This document shows, in pieces, positions 23,967-30,731 of a DNA stretch of 31,229 nt; position 1 is the first letter of the stretch, and every line of letters starts with the position of its first letter. Where the stretch lies: the NCBI GenBank assembly GCA_036379355.1, contig DASVGV010000065.1, forward strand, positions 1-31,229. Direction: 5' to 3'. The translations under genes and the position numbers were made by a program. The notes under the pieces are model-generated. The model was not told the DNA's origin and ran no database searches. It saw only the letters and a list, made by a program, of their open reading frames with translations. This stretch comes from CAJCIY01 sp036379355 (GTDB lineage: Bacteria; Actinomycetota; Actinomycetes; Mycobacteriales; CAJCIY01).

Positions 23967-24650
23967 CTACTCGGCCGGGGCGGGCGCCTCGGCCGGCTCG
24001 CCCTCGGCGGGCGCCTCCGCAGCAGGCGCCGCGGCGGGCTCGTCGACCGTCGGGGTGATGCCGACCTCGGCCTCGGCCTCCGCGAGCTCGGACTCGAGCT
24101 GGGCGGCGGTCGGCGCGGACTGGCCGGAGACGACGACCTGCTGCGGGTCGGAGACGAGGGTGCTGCCGGGCGGGAGCTGGATCTGCTCGGCGGTGACGTT
24201 GTCGCCCGCGCCGATCTCGGAGACGTCGTACTCGAAGCGCTCGGGCAGGTGGGTGGCCTCGGCCTCGATGCGGATCGACCCGACCGGCTGGGTCACGAGG
24301 ACCTCGCGGTCGTGCTCGCCGACGAGATGGATCGCGACGTCGACGGTGACCTTCTCGCCGCGGCGGACCACCACGAGGTCGACGTGCTCGAGGAAGCCCT
24401 TGATCGGGTCCCGGGTGACGGCCTTCGGCAGCGCGAGCTGCTCCTCGCCGTCGACCTGGAGGGTGAGCAGCGCGTTCGTCCCACCGTGCTTCAGCGCGAG
24501 CATCAGGTCGTGGCCCGGCAGGCTGAGGTGCTTGGGCGCCATGCCGTGGCCGTAGAGCACCGCCGGCACCTTGTGCTCGCGCCGCACGCGCCGGGCGGCA
24601 CCCTTGCCGAACTCGGTGCGCTCCTCGGCGACCAGCAGGTTCTCGGACAC
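23967..24650 (-). CDS. rplY: 50S ribosomal protein L25 / general stress protein Ctc
   Basis: This 5S rRNA-binding protein of the large subunit is 227 aa, the long Ctc (TL5) form. The N-terminal L25 domain (about 1-95) has RTEFGKGAARRVRREHKVPAVLYG. The C-terminal TL5-type beta domain (about 100-185) has VDVAIHLVGEHDREVL and ERFEYDVSEIGAGDNV. The last 40 residues are an Ala/Glu/Pro acidic tail that is not part of the fold. GTG 24650 follows a GAGAGAGAA purine tract. It lies 95 nt after prs, the only real gap in the glmU-prs-rplY-pth run, so it may also have its own promoter. Confidence 0.96.
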   Translation of the reverse strand: MSENLLVAEERTEFGKGAARRVRREHKVPAVLYGHGMAPKHLSLPGHDLMLALKHGGTNALLTLQVDGEEQLALPKAVTRDPIKGFLEHVDLVVVRRGEKVTVDVAIHLVGEHDREVLVTQPVGSIRIEAEATHLPERFEYDVSEIGAGDNVTAEQIQLPPGSTLVSDPQQVVVSGQSAPTAAQLESELAEAEAEVGITPTVDEPAAAPAAEAPAEGEPAEAPAPAE

Positions 24651-24745
24651 AGCGGTTCTCTCTCTCGGTACGTCAGCGGGCTGGTCGCCGCGCTCCGCAG
24701 GCGGAAGGCGGGCAGGACCGCCGTCGAGTGTACCGGTCGCGCCGC

Positions 24746-25726
24746 TCAGGCGTTGCCGTCGAACAGGCTGGTCACCGACCCGTCCTCGAACACCTCGCGG
24801 ATCGCTGACGCCAGCAGCGGCGCGATCGACAGCACGGTGAGCTTGTCGAACTGCTGCTCGGGCGTGATCGGCAGGGTGTCGGTGACCACGACCTGGGACG
24901 CCCGGCAGTTCTTGAGCCGGTCGATGGCCGGGCCGGACAGCACGCCGTGCGTGGCCGCGATCACGACGTCGGCGGCGCCGTTGTCGAACAGCGCATCCAC
25001 CGCCTTGGTGATCGTGCTCGCGGTGTCGATCATGTCGTCGACGATCAGGCACACGCGACCTTCGACCTCGCCGACCACCTCGTTGACGCGCACCTCGTTC
25101 GGGACCCGCGGGTCGCGGCGCTTGTGGATGATCGCCAGCGGCGACCCGAGCCGGTCGGTCCAGCGCTCGGCCACCCGCACCCGCCCGGCATCGGGGGACA
25201 CGACCGTCACCCGGCCGAGGTCGAGGGTCTGCTCGAAGTGGTTGGCCAGCAGCGGCAGCGCGAACAGGTGGTCGACCGGCCCGTCGAAGAAGCCCTGGAT
25301 CTGCGAGGTGTGCAGGTCGACGGTCATCAGCCGGTCGGCGCCCGCGGTCTTGAACAGATCGGCCAGCAGCCGGGCGCTGATCGGCTCGCGACCGCGGTGT
25401 TTCTTGTCCTGCCGGGCGTACGGGTAGAACGGCGCCACCATGGTGATCCGCTTGGCGCTCGCGCGCTTGAGCGCGTCGAGCATGATCAGCGACTCCATGA
25501 TCCACTGGTTGATCGGGACCGTGCAGGACTGGATCACGAAGGCGTCGCAGCCGCGTACCGACTCCTCGAAACGGACGAAGATCTCGCCGTTCGCGAAGTC
25601 GTACGCGCTCGTGGGCACCGTCGTCACGTCGAGGCAGGCCGCGACCTCGTCCGCCAGGCCGGGGAAGGCCCGGCCGGAGAACAGCATGAGGTTCTTCCGG
25701 CTGTCGATCTTGAGGCCGCTGGTCAC
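24746..25726 (-). CDS. prs: Ribose-phosphate pyrophosphokinase (PRPP synthetase)
   Basis: This enzyme transfers pyrophosphate from ATP to ribose 5-phosphate to give PRPP for nucleotide, His, Trp and arabinosyl-donor synthesis, 326 aa, cytosolic hexamer in the family. The ATP-site segment FANGEIFVRFEESVRG, the flexible loop PYARQDKKHRGREPIS, the metal-binding VDLHTSQIQGFF, the ribose-phosphate region VVSPDAGRVRVAERW and the PRPP-loop VDDMIDTASTI are all present. GTG 25726 overlaps the glmU stop (GTGA) and has GGAAGGGA upstream. Coupling with glmU fits shared use in cell-wall precursor supply; the order glmU-prs is as in Rv1018c-Rv1017c. Confidence 0.97.
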   Translation of the reverse strand: MTSGLKIDSRKNLMLFSGRAFPGLADEVAACLDVTTVPTSAYDFANGEIFVRFEESVRGCDAFVIQSCTVPINQWIMESLIMLDALKRASAKRITMVAPFYPYARQDKKHRGREPISARLLADLFKTAGADRLMTVDLHTSQIQGFFDGPVDHLFALPLLANHFEQTLDLGRVTVVSPDAGRVRVAERWTDRLGSPLAIIHKRRDPRVPNEVRVNEVVGEVEGRVCLIVDDMIDTASTITKAVDALFDNGAADVVIAATHGVLSGPAIDRLKNCRASQVVVTDTLPITPEQQFDKLTVLSIAPLLASAIREVFEDGSVTSLFDGNA

Positions 25727-27123
25727 GGTGTCCCTTCCGCGTCGTCGTCGGGTCGGTCCGGGCCCGGGCGCCGGTCGGCCACCCAGCCAGGCTTGGTCAC
25801 CTGCTCGTTCGCGCTGAACACGAGCGCGCCCGGGGGCACGTCCTTGCGGACCAGCGAGTCGCCGCCGGTGTACGCCCCGTCGCCGATCTTGACGGGCGCG
25901 ACCAGCGTGTTGTTGCTGCCGATCTTCACGTCCGCGCCCACCTCGGCGCGGTGCTTGTCGACCCCGTCGTAGTTGGCGAAGATCGTCCCCGCACCGATGT
26001 TGCTGCGCGGCCCGACGCTCGCGTCGCCGACGTAGGCGAGGTGCGGCACCTTCGCCCCCGCGCCGAGGTCGGCGTTCTTGGTCTCCGCGAACGCGCCCAC
26101 CTTCGCGCCCGGTCCGAGCGTCGTGCCCTTCCGCAGGTGCGCGTACGGGCCCACCGTCGCGCCCGCGCCGATGTCGCTGCCGGTCACCGTCGACGCCTCG
26201 ACGCGGGCCGACGGTCCGACCCGGCTGTCGGTGACCGTGGTGTCCGGCCCGGTCACGCTGCCGGCGCCCAGATGGGTGGAGCCGTGCAGGCGGGTGTTCT
26301 GCAGCACCGTGGCATCGGCGTCGTAGCCGACACCGACGTCCAGCCACGTCGTTGCCGGGTCGACCACCGTGACGCCGGCGAGCATCGCCGCCTCCAGCAG
26401 CCGGTCGTTCAGCAGCCGCCGCGCCGCCGCCAGCTGCACCCGGTCGTTCACCCCGAACGTCTCGCGGGCGCTGACCGTCACGGCCCCGACCAGCTGGCCC
26501 TCGGCGCGCAGCAGGGCGAGGACGTCGGTGAGGTACTCCTCGCCGGCCGCGTTCTGCGTCGACAACGAGGACAGCGCGGCGCGCAGCGGCGCCACCGCGA
26601 ACGCGTACGTGCTCACCCCGACCTCGGTGATCGCGCGTTCGGCGTCGGTGCAGTCGCGGTGCTCGACGATGCGCTCGACGCCGCCGTCGGCGCCGCGCAC
26701 GATGCGGCCGTACCCGGTCGGGTCGTCGAGGTGGCTGGTCAGGACGGTGCAGGCGGAGCCCGCCTGCGCGTCGACGAGGCGGCGCAGCGTGCCGGCCGTG
26801 ATCAGCGGGGCGTCGCCCGGAACGACGAGCACGGTGCCGGCCGTGACGTCGGCGGCGTCCAGCGCGGTACGGACCGCGTGGCCGGTGCCGCCCTGCCGAT
26901 CCTGGACCACGGGGGTCGCGCTCGCCGGCAGCGTGGCCACGACCTTGTCGCGGCCGTGGCCGACGACGACCAGCGTGCGATCGGGCTGCAGCGCGCTCGT
27001 CGCGGCGAGGACGTGGCCCAGCATCGTGCGGCCGCCGAGGGTGTGCAGCACCTTCGGGGTCGCCGACCGCATCCGGCGTCCCTCGCCGGCGGCGAGGACG
27101 ACGACCGTGAGCGAGTCGGTCAC
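25723..27123 (-). CDS. glmU: Bifunctional GlmU: GlcN-1-P acetyltransferase / GlcNAc-1-P uridyltransferase
   Basis: This enzyme makes UDP-GlcNAc, the precursor of peptidoglycan and other wall glycans, in two steps, 466 aa. The N-terminal pyrophosphorylase domain (1-about 230) opens with LAAGEGRRM (10-18) and Lys24, followed by RQGGTGHAV for uridine binding. The C-terminal left-handed beta-helix (about 250-440) shows hexapeptide repeats (GAGATVGPYAHLR, GPGAKVGAF, GPRSNIGAGT) with the acetyl-transfer His329 in PYAHLR and FANYDGV near the acetyl-CoA site. The start is GTG 27123; the first residues MTDSLTVVVLAAG fit the family. The upstream 220 bp up to tRNA-Gln contain hairpins that may isolate glmU from the tRNA transcript. 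Confidence 0.97.
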   Translation of the reverse strand: MTDSLTVVVLAAGEGRRMRSATPKVLHTLGGRTMLGHVLAATSALQPDRTLVVVGHGRDKVVATLPASATPVVQDRQGGTGHAVRTALDAADVTAGTVLVVPGDAPLITAGTLRRLVDAQAGSACTVLTSHLDDPTGYGRIVRGADGGVERIVEHRDCTDAERAITEVGVSTYAFAVAPLRAALSSLSTQNAAGEEYLTDVLALLRAEGQLVGAVTVSARETFGVNDRVQLAAARRLLNDRLLEAAMLAGVTVVDPATTWLDVGVGYDADATVLQNTRLHGSTHLGAGSVTGPDTTVTDSRVGPSARVEASTVTGSDIGAGATVGPYAHLRKGTTLGPGAKVGAFAETKNADLGAGAKVPHLAYVGDASVGPRSNIGAGTIFANYDGVDKHRAEVGADVKIGSNNTLVAPVKIGDGAYTGGDSLVRKDVPPGALVFSANEQVTKPGWVADRRPGPDRPDDDAEGTP

Positions 27124-27228
27124 GCGGGCTCCAGGCGTACGAACTGGGGAGGCCCGGCCACCCTACCGCCGCGCCGCCGCCCCTCCGCGCGCCCGCAGCG
27201 CGCTCACGCCGCCCGCGGTGGTTTCCGC

Positions 27229-27255
27229 CGAGATGCGTCCGTTGGACGCATCTCG
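27229..27255. terminator. Perfect 12-bp hairpin between tRNA-Gln and glmU
   Basis: CGAGATGCGTCC (27229-27240), loop GTT, GGACGCATCTCG (27244-27255), with no mismatch. It is a candidate terminator of the tRNA-Gln transcript or a leader hairpin of glmU; no T tract follows. Its outer edge GCCGAGATG matches the start of the GAGATGTGGC elements. Confidence 0.5.
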
Positions 27256-27271
27256 ACCCCCTACGCGCCCG

Positions 27272-27287
27272 TTTGCCACATCTCGCC
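27272..27287 (-). repeat. GAGATGTGGC intergenic element, copy 3
   Basis: Read on the minus strand: GGCGAGATGTGGCAAA. It differs from copy 1 (14316-14331) at one position. It lies beside a strong hairpin, as copies 1 and 2 do. Confidence 0.6.
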
Positions 27288-27290
27288 AGC

Positions 27291-27347
27291 GCAACGCAAG
27301 CGATGCTCCCGGCTCCCTGACATGGGTCGCAACGCAAGCGTTGCTCC
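27291..27347. repeat. Direct repeat reaching into the 3' end of tRNA-Gln
   Basis: GCAACGCAAGCGATGCTCC (27291-27309) and GCAACGCAAGCGTTGCTCC (27329-27347) differ at one of 19 positions, with a 38-bp period. The right copy overlaps the last four bases of the tRNA and contains the hairpin GCAACGC-AA-GCGTTGC, directly at the tRNA end. Confidence 0.75.
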
Positions 27348-27415
27348 GCCGCCAGGAATCGAACCTAGTCCTGCCACTCCAAAGGAGGCCGTGCTAGCCG
27401 TTACACCACGGCGGA
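27344..27415 (-). tRNA. tRNA-Gln (anticodon UUG)
   Basis: This is a 72-nt tRNA. Acceptor TCCGCCG/CGGCGGA with discriminator G, D stem GTG/CAC, T arm CTAGG-TTCGATT-CCTGG, and anticodon loop CTTTGGA with TTG. The anticodon stem GCCTC/GTGGC contains one U-U mismatch in the fourth pair, which is unusual. CCA is not encoded. A Gln tRNA beside glmU is also known in M. tuberculosis (glnU). Confidence 0.9.
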
Positions 27416-27459
27416 TCGACGCGGGGACACGGTAGCGACCGACCCGACGCCTGCGGCGG

Positions 27460-28374
27460 TCACGTGATCCGCGCGCCGGGTACGGGTCCGTGCGCGGTCC
27501 GGACCGACCGGCACACGCCTTCCCCCGCGACGGCCGCGGCCAGCCGCGTCTGGTGGCGCCGGTCGCGGCAGAGGAGCACGACCGTGGGGCCCGAACCGGA
27601 CACGATCGCGCCGAGCGCACCGAGTTCCCGGCCGGACTCCAGCGTCCGGCGCAGCGACGGCAGGAGCGACACCGCGGCCGGCTCGAGATCGTTCGACAGC
27701 GCCTTTCCGAGCGCTTCGGCGTCCCCGCCCCGCAGCGCCGCGATGACCGCGTCCGGCGGCGGGCCGGTCCGCGCGCCGAGGTCGTCGAACGCGGCGTACA
27801 CCGCCGGCGTCGAGAGGCCCGTCCCGGCGACCGCGACGACCCAGTGGTACGTCCCGCGGGCCAGCACCTCCGAGAGCACCTGGCCCCGTCCCGTTCCCAG
27901 CGACGTGCCGCCGTGCAGCGCGAACGGGACGTCCGACCCCACCTGCGCGGCCAGGCCGGCCAGCTCGTGCCGGTCGCAGCCGGTCCCCCACAGCGCGTCG
28001 CACGCCACCAGCGCGGCGGCCGCGTCGGCGCTGCCCCCGGCCATCCCGCCCGCGACCGGGATCCCCTTGACGATCTCCAGGCGCACGTCGCAGCGCACCC
28101 CCGCGTGCTCGGCGAGCAGCAGGGCCGCCCGCGCCGCGAGGTTCGACCGGTCGGCGGGTACGGACCCGGCGCCGTCGCCGCGGACGTGCACGCCCAGTCC
28201 CACCGCCGGCGAGGCGGTCACCTCGTCGTGCAGGCTCACCGACTGGAACACGGTGTGCAGCTCGTGGTAGCCGTCCGGCCCCTTCGGCTGCACCTGGAGC
28301 GCCAGGTTGATCTTCGCGTGGGCCCGTACGGTGATCGGCTCGGGTACGCCCGCGAGGCCGCGCGTCGGGTCCAC
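27460..28374 (-). CDS. ispE: 4-diphosphocytidyl-2-C-methyl-D-erythritol kinase
   Basis: This GHMP-family kinase carries out the ATP-dependent phosphorylation step of the MEP (non-mevalonate) isoprenoid pathway, 304 aa, cytosolic. The N-terminal substrate motif VRAHAKINLALQV holds the catalytic Lys21. The glycine-rich phosphate loop PVAGGMAGGSADAAAAL is at about 106-122, GSDVPFAL supplies the catalytic Asp, and GSGPTVVLLC is the third GHMP motif. GTG 28374 is the start and lies 9 nt after the rsmA stop. Products feed undecaprenyl phosphate and menaquinone, which links it to the wall and respiratory genes nearby. The order tatD-rpf-rsmA-ispE is as in Rv1008-Rv1011. Confidence 0.95.
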   Translation of the reverse strand: MDPTRGLAGVPEPITVRAHAKINLALQVQPKGPDGYHELHTVFQSVSLHDEVTASPAVGLGVHVRGDGAGSVPADRSNLAARAALLLAEHAGVRCDVRLEIVKGIPVAGGMAGGSADAAAALVACDALWGTGCDRHELAGLAAQVGSDVPFALHGGTSLGTGRGQVLSEVLARGTYHWVVAVAGTGLSTPAVYAAFDDLGARTGPPPDAVIAALRGGDAEALGKALSNDLEPAAVSLLPSLRRTLESGRELGALGAIVSGSGPTVVLLCRDRRHQTRLAAAVAGEGVCRSVRTAHGPVPGARIT

Positions 28375-28383
28375 GCTGCGACC

Positions 28384-29223
28384 CTAGAGCGAGGACGCGC
28401 CCGCCAGGCGGGCGAAGTCGGCGATGCCGAGCGTCTCCCCGCGCGCCCCGGGGTCGAGGCCGGCAGACACGAGTGCGGCCTCGGCTGCCGGCGCCCCGCC
28501 GAATGTCTCCGCGAGCGCCGCCCGCAGCGTCTTGCGCCGCTGCGCGAACGCCGCATCCACCAGCCGGAACGTCCGCGGCCGCAGGGCGTCCGGGCCCGGG
28601 GGCGGACGCCGGGTCAGCGCCACCAGCACGCTGTCGACGCGCGGCACCGGCCAGAACGCCTGCCGGCTGACCGGCGTGACGACGCGCACGTCGCACCACC
28701 AGGCGGCCTTCGCCGAGGGCACCCCGTACACCCGCGATCCGGGCGGCGCCGCGAGCCGCTCCCCGACCTCGGCCTGGACCATGACGAGCGCCGCCGTGAG
28801 GGACGGCAGGTGCTCGAGGGCGCCGAGCAGCACCGGGACCGCGACGTTGTACGGCAGGTTCGCGACCAGGCGCGTCGGCGGCGGGCCCGGCAGGTCCGGC
28901 AGCCGCAGCGCGTCCGCGTGCACGACGTCGAGGGTGGCCCCCGGCAGCCGCGCGGCGACGGTGCCCGGCAGGGCTCCGGCCAGCGCCCCGTCGACCTCGA
29001 CGGCCACGACGGACGCATCCGCGTCCAGCAGCGCCAGCGTCAGCGACCCCAGGCCGGGTCCGATCTCGAGGACCCGCTCCCCCGGCCGTACGCCCGCGAG
29101 CTCGACGGCACGCCGCACGGTGTTCGCGTCGACGACGAAGTTCTGCCCGCGGGCCTTGCTCGGCGTGACCCCGAGAGCGGCCGCCAGCTCGCGGACCTCC
29201 CGCGCCCCGAGCAGGGCGCTCAC
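28384..29223 (-). CDS. rsmA: 16S rRNA dimethyladenosine transferase RsmA (KsgA)
   Basis: This enzyme dimethylates the two adjacent adenines in helix 45 of 16S rRNA during 30S maturation, using S-adenosylmethionine, 279 aa. RGQNFVVDANTV is the N-terminal family signature (usually GQNFL or GQHFL). SAM motif I is VLEIGPGLGSLT (51-62), and the catalytic motif IV is NLPYN (122-126). FWPVPRVDSVLV and AFAQRRKTLR are the typical C-terminal helical-domain segments. GTG 29223 lies 16 nt after the rpf stop, so they are co-transcribed. In mycobacteria, loss of the homologue gives kasugamycin resistance. Nothing is unusual in the sequence. Confidence 0.96.
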   Translation of the reverse strand: MSALLGAREVRELAAALGVTPSKARGQNFVVDANTVRRAVELAGVRPGERVLEIGPGLGSLTLALLDADASVVAVEVDGALAGALPGTVAARLPGATLDVVHADALRLPDLPGPPPTRLVANLPYNVAVPVLLGALEHLPSLTAALVMVQAEVGERLAAPPGSRVYGVPSAKAAWWCDVRVVTPVSRQAFWPVPRVDSVLVALTRRPPPGPDALRPRTFRLVDAAFAQRRKTLRAALAETFGGAPAAEAALVSAGLDPGARGETLGIADFARLAGASSL

Positions 29224-29239
29224 GTCGGTGGGAGAGCGG

Positions 29240-30388
29240 TCAGAGGTACCGGCCGCAGGTGGGCCAGGCGCCGCGCCCGGCGCGGTTGTAGAGCAGCTGC
29301 GCGCGATACGTCTGCTCCGAGGCGCTGGCCTGGGTGGGCGTGCCGGAGCCGCCGACGCTGTGCCAGGTCGAGAGCGAGAACTGGTAGAGGCCGTAGTACT
29401 CGCCGTTGCCGGACACCAGCGTCGGGTCTCCGCCGGACTCGCAGTCGGCGAGCGCGCCCCAGTTCAGCCCGCCGGCGCTTCCGACGGAGGCGTGGGTCGG
29501 GGCCGGCCGGGGGGCGGTGCCGTAGTGGATGACCGTCGGCCGCATCGCCGTCGTCTGCGTCTGCGAGACGAGGGTCTTGGAGAGCAGCTGACCGTCGGCG
29601 TACGTCGCGTTGTAGACGACCCGGATGACGCCGGCCTGGCCCGGGTCGACGGTGACGCTGCGGCCGACGTACAGCGCGTTGTCGGCGACCCGCTGGACGG
29701 TCGCCGGGATCAGCGTGTCGTCGACGACCTGGCCGCCGGTGATGCGCGTGACGCGCACGACCATGCCGGCGGTCGGGTACGTCGCGAGCGGCGCCGACAC
29801 GGTGTCCGCGGGTCCGAGGGGGACGTTCAGCGACGTGAGGAGGGCGAGCACCGTCGGCTGGACGGTGGTGACCTGCTGGGCGACGCCGTCGTGCACGACC
29901 GTCACGGCCTGCGGGAAGCGGACCTGCAGGGAGGTGCCGGCGAGGCCGATCGGCCGTGAGCGGTTGGCGGAGACGAACTCGCCGTCGCGGGCAAGGCCGA
30001 GCTGGGCGAGAGCGCCCTGCACGTCGGTCGCGGTCACCCAGACCGTCCGGGTGGTGTCGTCGACGGTGAGCAGTACGGGCCGGCCGCGCTGGACCACGAT
30101 CTCGTCGCCCGCGCCGACGTCGCTGTCGAGCGCCGGCGCCACGACGTCGTGCGGCCCGACGGCGAGGTGCGCCGAGTGCAGGACGCCCGAGACCGAGTGC
30201 GAGAAGGTGCGGACCGTCCGTACCTGCCCGTCGACCGAGACGCGGACCGCGTGGTCGCGGTGGACGAACGCGGCGGTGCCGGCGATCGCGCCGACCAGGA
30301 CGGCCACCTGGACGAGAAGCGCGGTCAGCCGCCGACGGCTCAGCCGGTGCGGACGCAGATGACGGGCGTGGGCGCTCGAAGAAGTCAC
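29240..30388 (-). CDS. rpfB: RpfB-like resuscitation-promoting factor (DUF348-G5-Rpf)
   Basis: This is a secreted or membrane-anchored muralytic enzyme that cleaves peptidoglycan and promotes growth of dormant cells, 382 aa. A basic N-terminus and a hydrophobic helix (about 18-42) are followed by DUF348-type repeats (VRVSVDGQVRTVRTFSHSV, LLTVDDTTRTVWVTATDV, VTVVHDGVAQQVTTVQPTV), a G5 domain (about 205-290) and the C-terminal lysozyme-like Rpf domain (about 305-382). The domain carries the catalytic Glu317 in ADCESGGDP, then YYGLYQFSLSTWHSVGG and the paired Cys in PTCG. GTG 30388 has CGGAG upstream. The domain order matches RpfB (Rv1009), and the position between tatD and rsmA is the same. The 343-bp upstream space suggests its own control. 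Confidence 0.94.
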   Translation of the reverse strand: MTSSSAHARHLRPHRLSRRRLTALLVQVAVLVGAIAGTAAFVHRDHAVRVSVDGQVRTVRTFSHSVSGVLHSAHLAVGPHDVVAPALDSDVGAGDEIVVQRGRPVLLTVDDTTRTVWVTATDVQGALAQLGLARDGEFVSANRSRPIGLAGTSLQVRFPQAVTVVHDGVAQQVTTVQPTVLALLTSLNVPLGPADTVSAPLATYPTAGMVVRVTRITGGQVVDDTLIPATVQRVADNALYVGRSVTVDPGQAGVIRVVYNATYADGQLLSKTLVSQTQTTAMRPTVIHYGTAPRPAPTHASVGSAGGLNWGALADCESGGDPTLVSGNGEYYGLYQFSLSTWHSVGGSGTPTQASASEQTYRAQLLYNRAGRGAWPTCGRYL

Positions 30389-30509
30389 ACGGCTCCGATG
30401 ACGGAGGTTCCGGGCACGGCGCGGCCGTCGTCGAGAAGGGCACGCGGAGGGCCCTGGAACGAGGAGCGGCCGCAGCAGGTCGATGCCGACCCCGGCGGTC
30501 TTGGCAGCG

Positions 30510-30539
30510 AACCTAACGAACCGGTAACGACGTTGGCAA
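30510..30539 (-). promoter_or_regulatory. Possible promoter for the rpf-rsmA-ispE unit
   Basis: On the minus strand TTGCCA (30534-30539) and TAGGTT (30510-30515) are 18 nt apart, close to the vegetative sigma consensus TTGACA-N17/18-TANNNT. It is the most AT-rich part of the space and lies about 120 nt before the rpf start, leaving a long leader. This is motif match only. Confidence 0.3.
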
Positions 30540-30605
30540 CGGGGGGCCCATCGACGTGACGTACGCCACAATGCGCGGGCTCCCGCGCTCGTACCGCCCC
30601 CACTT

Positions 30606-30672
30606 CGTGTTGATCATGATGTTTCCGTCAGTTCGGGGGCGCCGACGTGACGGAAACTTCATGATCAACGCG
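30606..30672. repeat. Long inverted repeat between tatD and rpf
   Basis: Arms at 30609-30630 and 30648-30669, 22 bp each, differ at a single pair; a 17-nt G/C-rich loop separates them. Outer bases can extend the stem to 25 with one G-U pair. Each arm holds TTGATCATGA, itself nearly palindromic, and ends TTTCCGTCA toward the loop. It could be a terminator for tatD, a DNA cruciform or a repeat-family element. Confidence 0.85.
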
Positions 30673-30731
30673 GGGACTCGTGCGGCGGGCGGGAGCGCGC
30701 GGGACTTGCGCGACGAGCGGGACCGCGCGGG

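Larger units (their letters stand above)
30389..30731 (-). other. tatD-rpf intergenic space
   Basis: This gene-free space of 343 bp holds a possible promoter near 30510-30539 and a long inverted repeat at 30606-30672. I looked for a c-di-AMP (ydaO-type) riboswitch, which precedes rpf genes in some actinobacteria, and did not find its conserved segments. I see no open frame with gene-like character in it. Confidence 0.6.

Noticed and set aside
27291..27415. Integrated phage or genomic island at tRNA-Gln
   Set aside because: The repeats are only 38 bp apart and no integrase, excisionase or foreign gene is in the window.
30389..30605. c-di-AMP (ydaO-type) riboswitch in the rpf leader
   Set aside because: Known before rpf genes in some actinobacteria, but I could not find its conserved segments or pseudoknot pattern on the minus strand.
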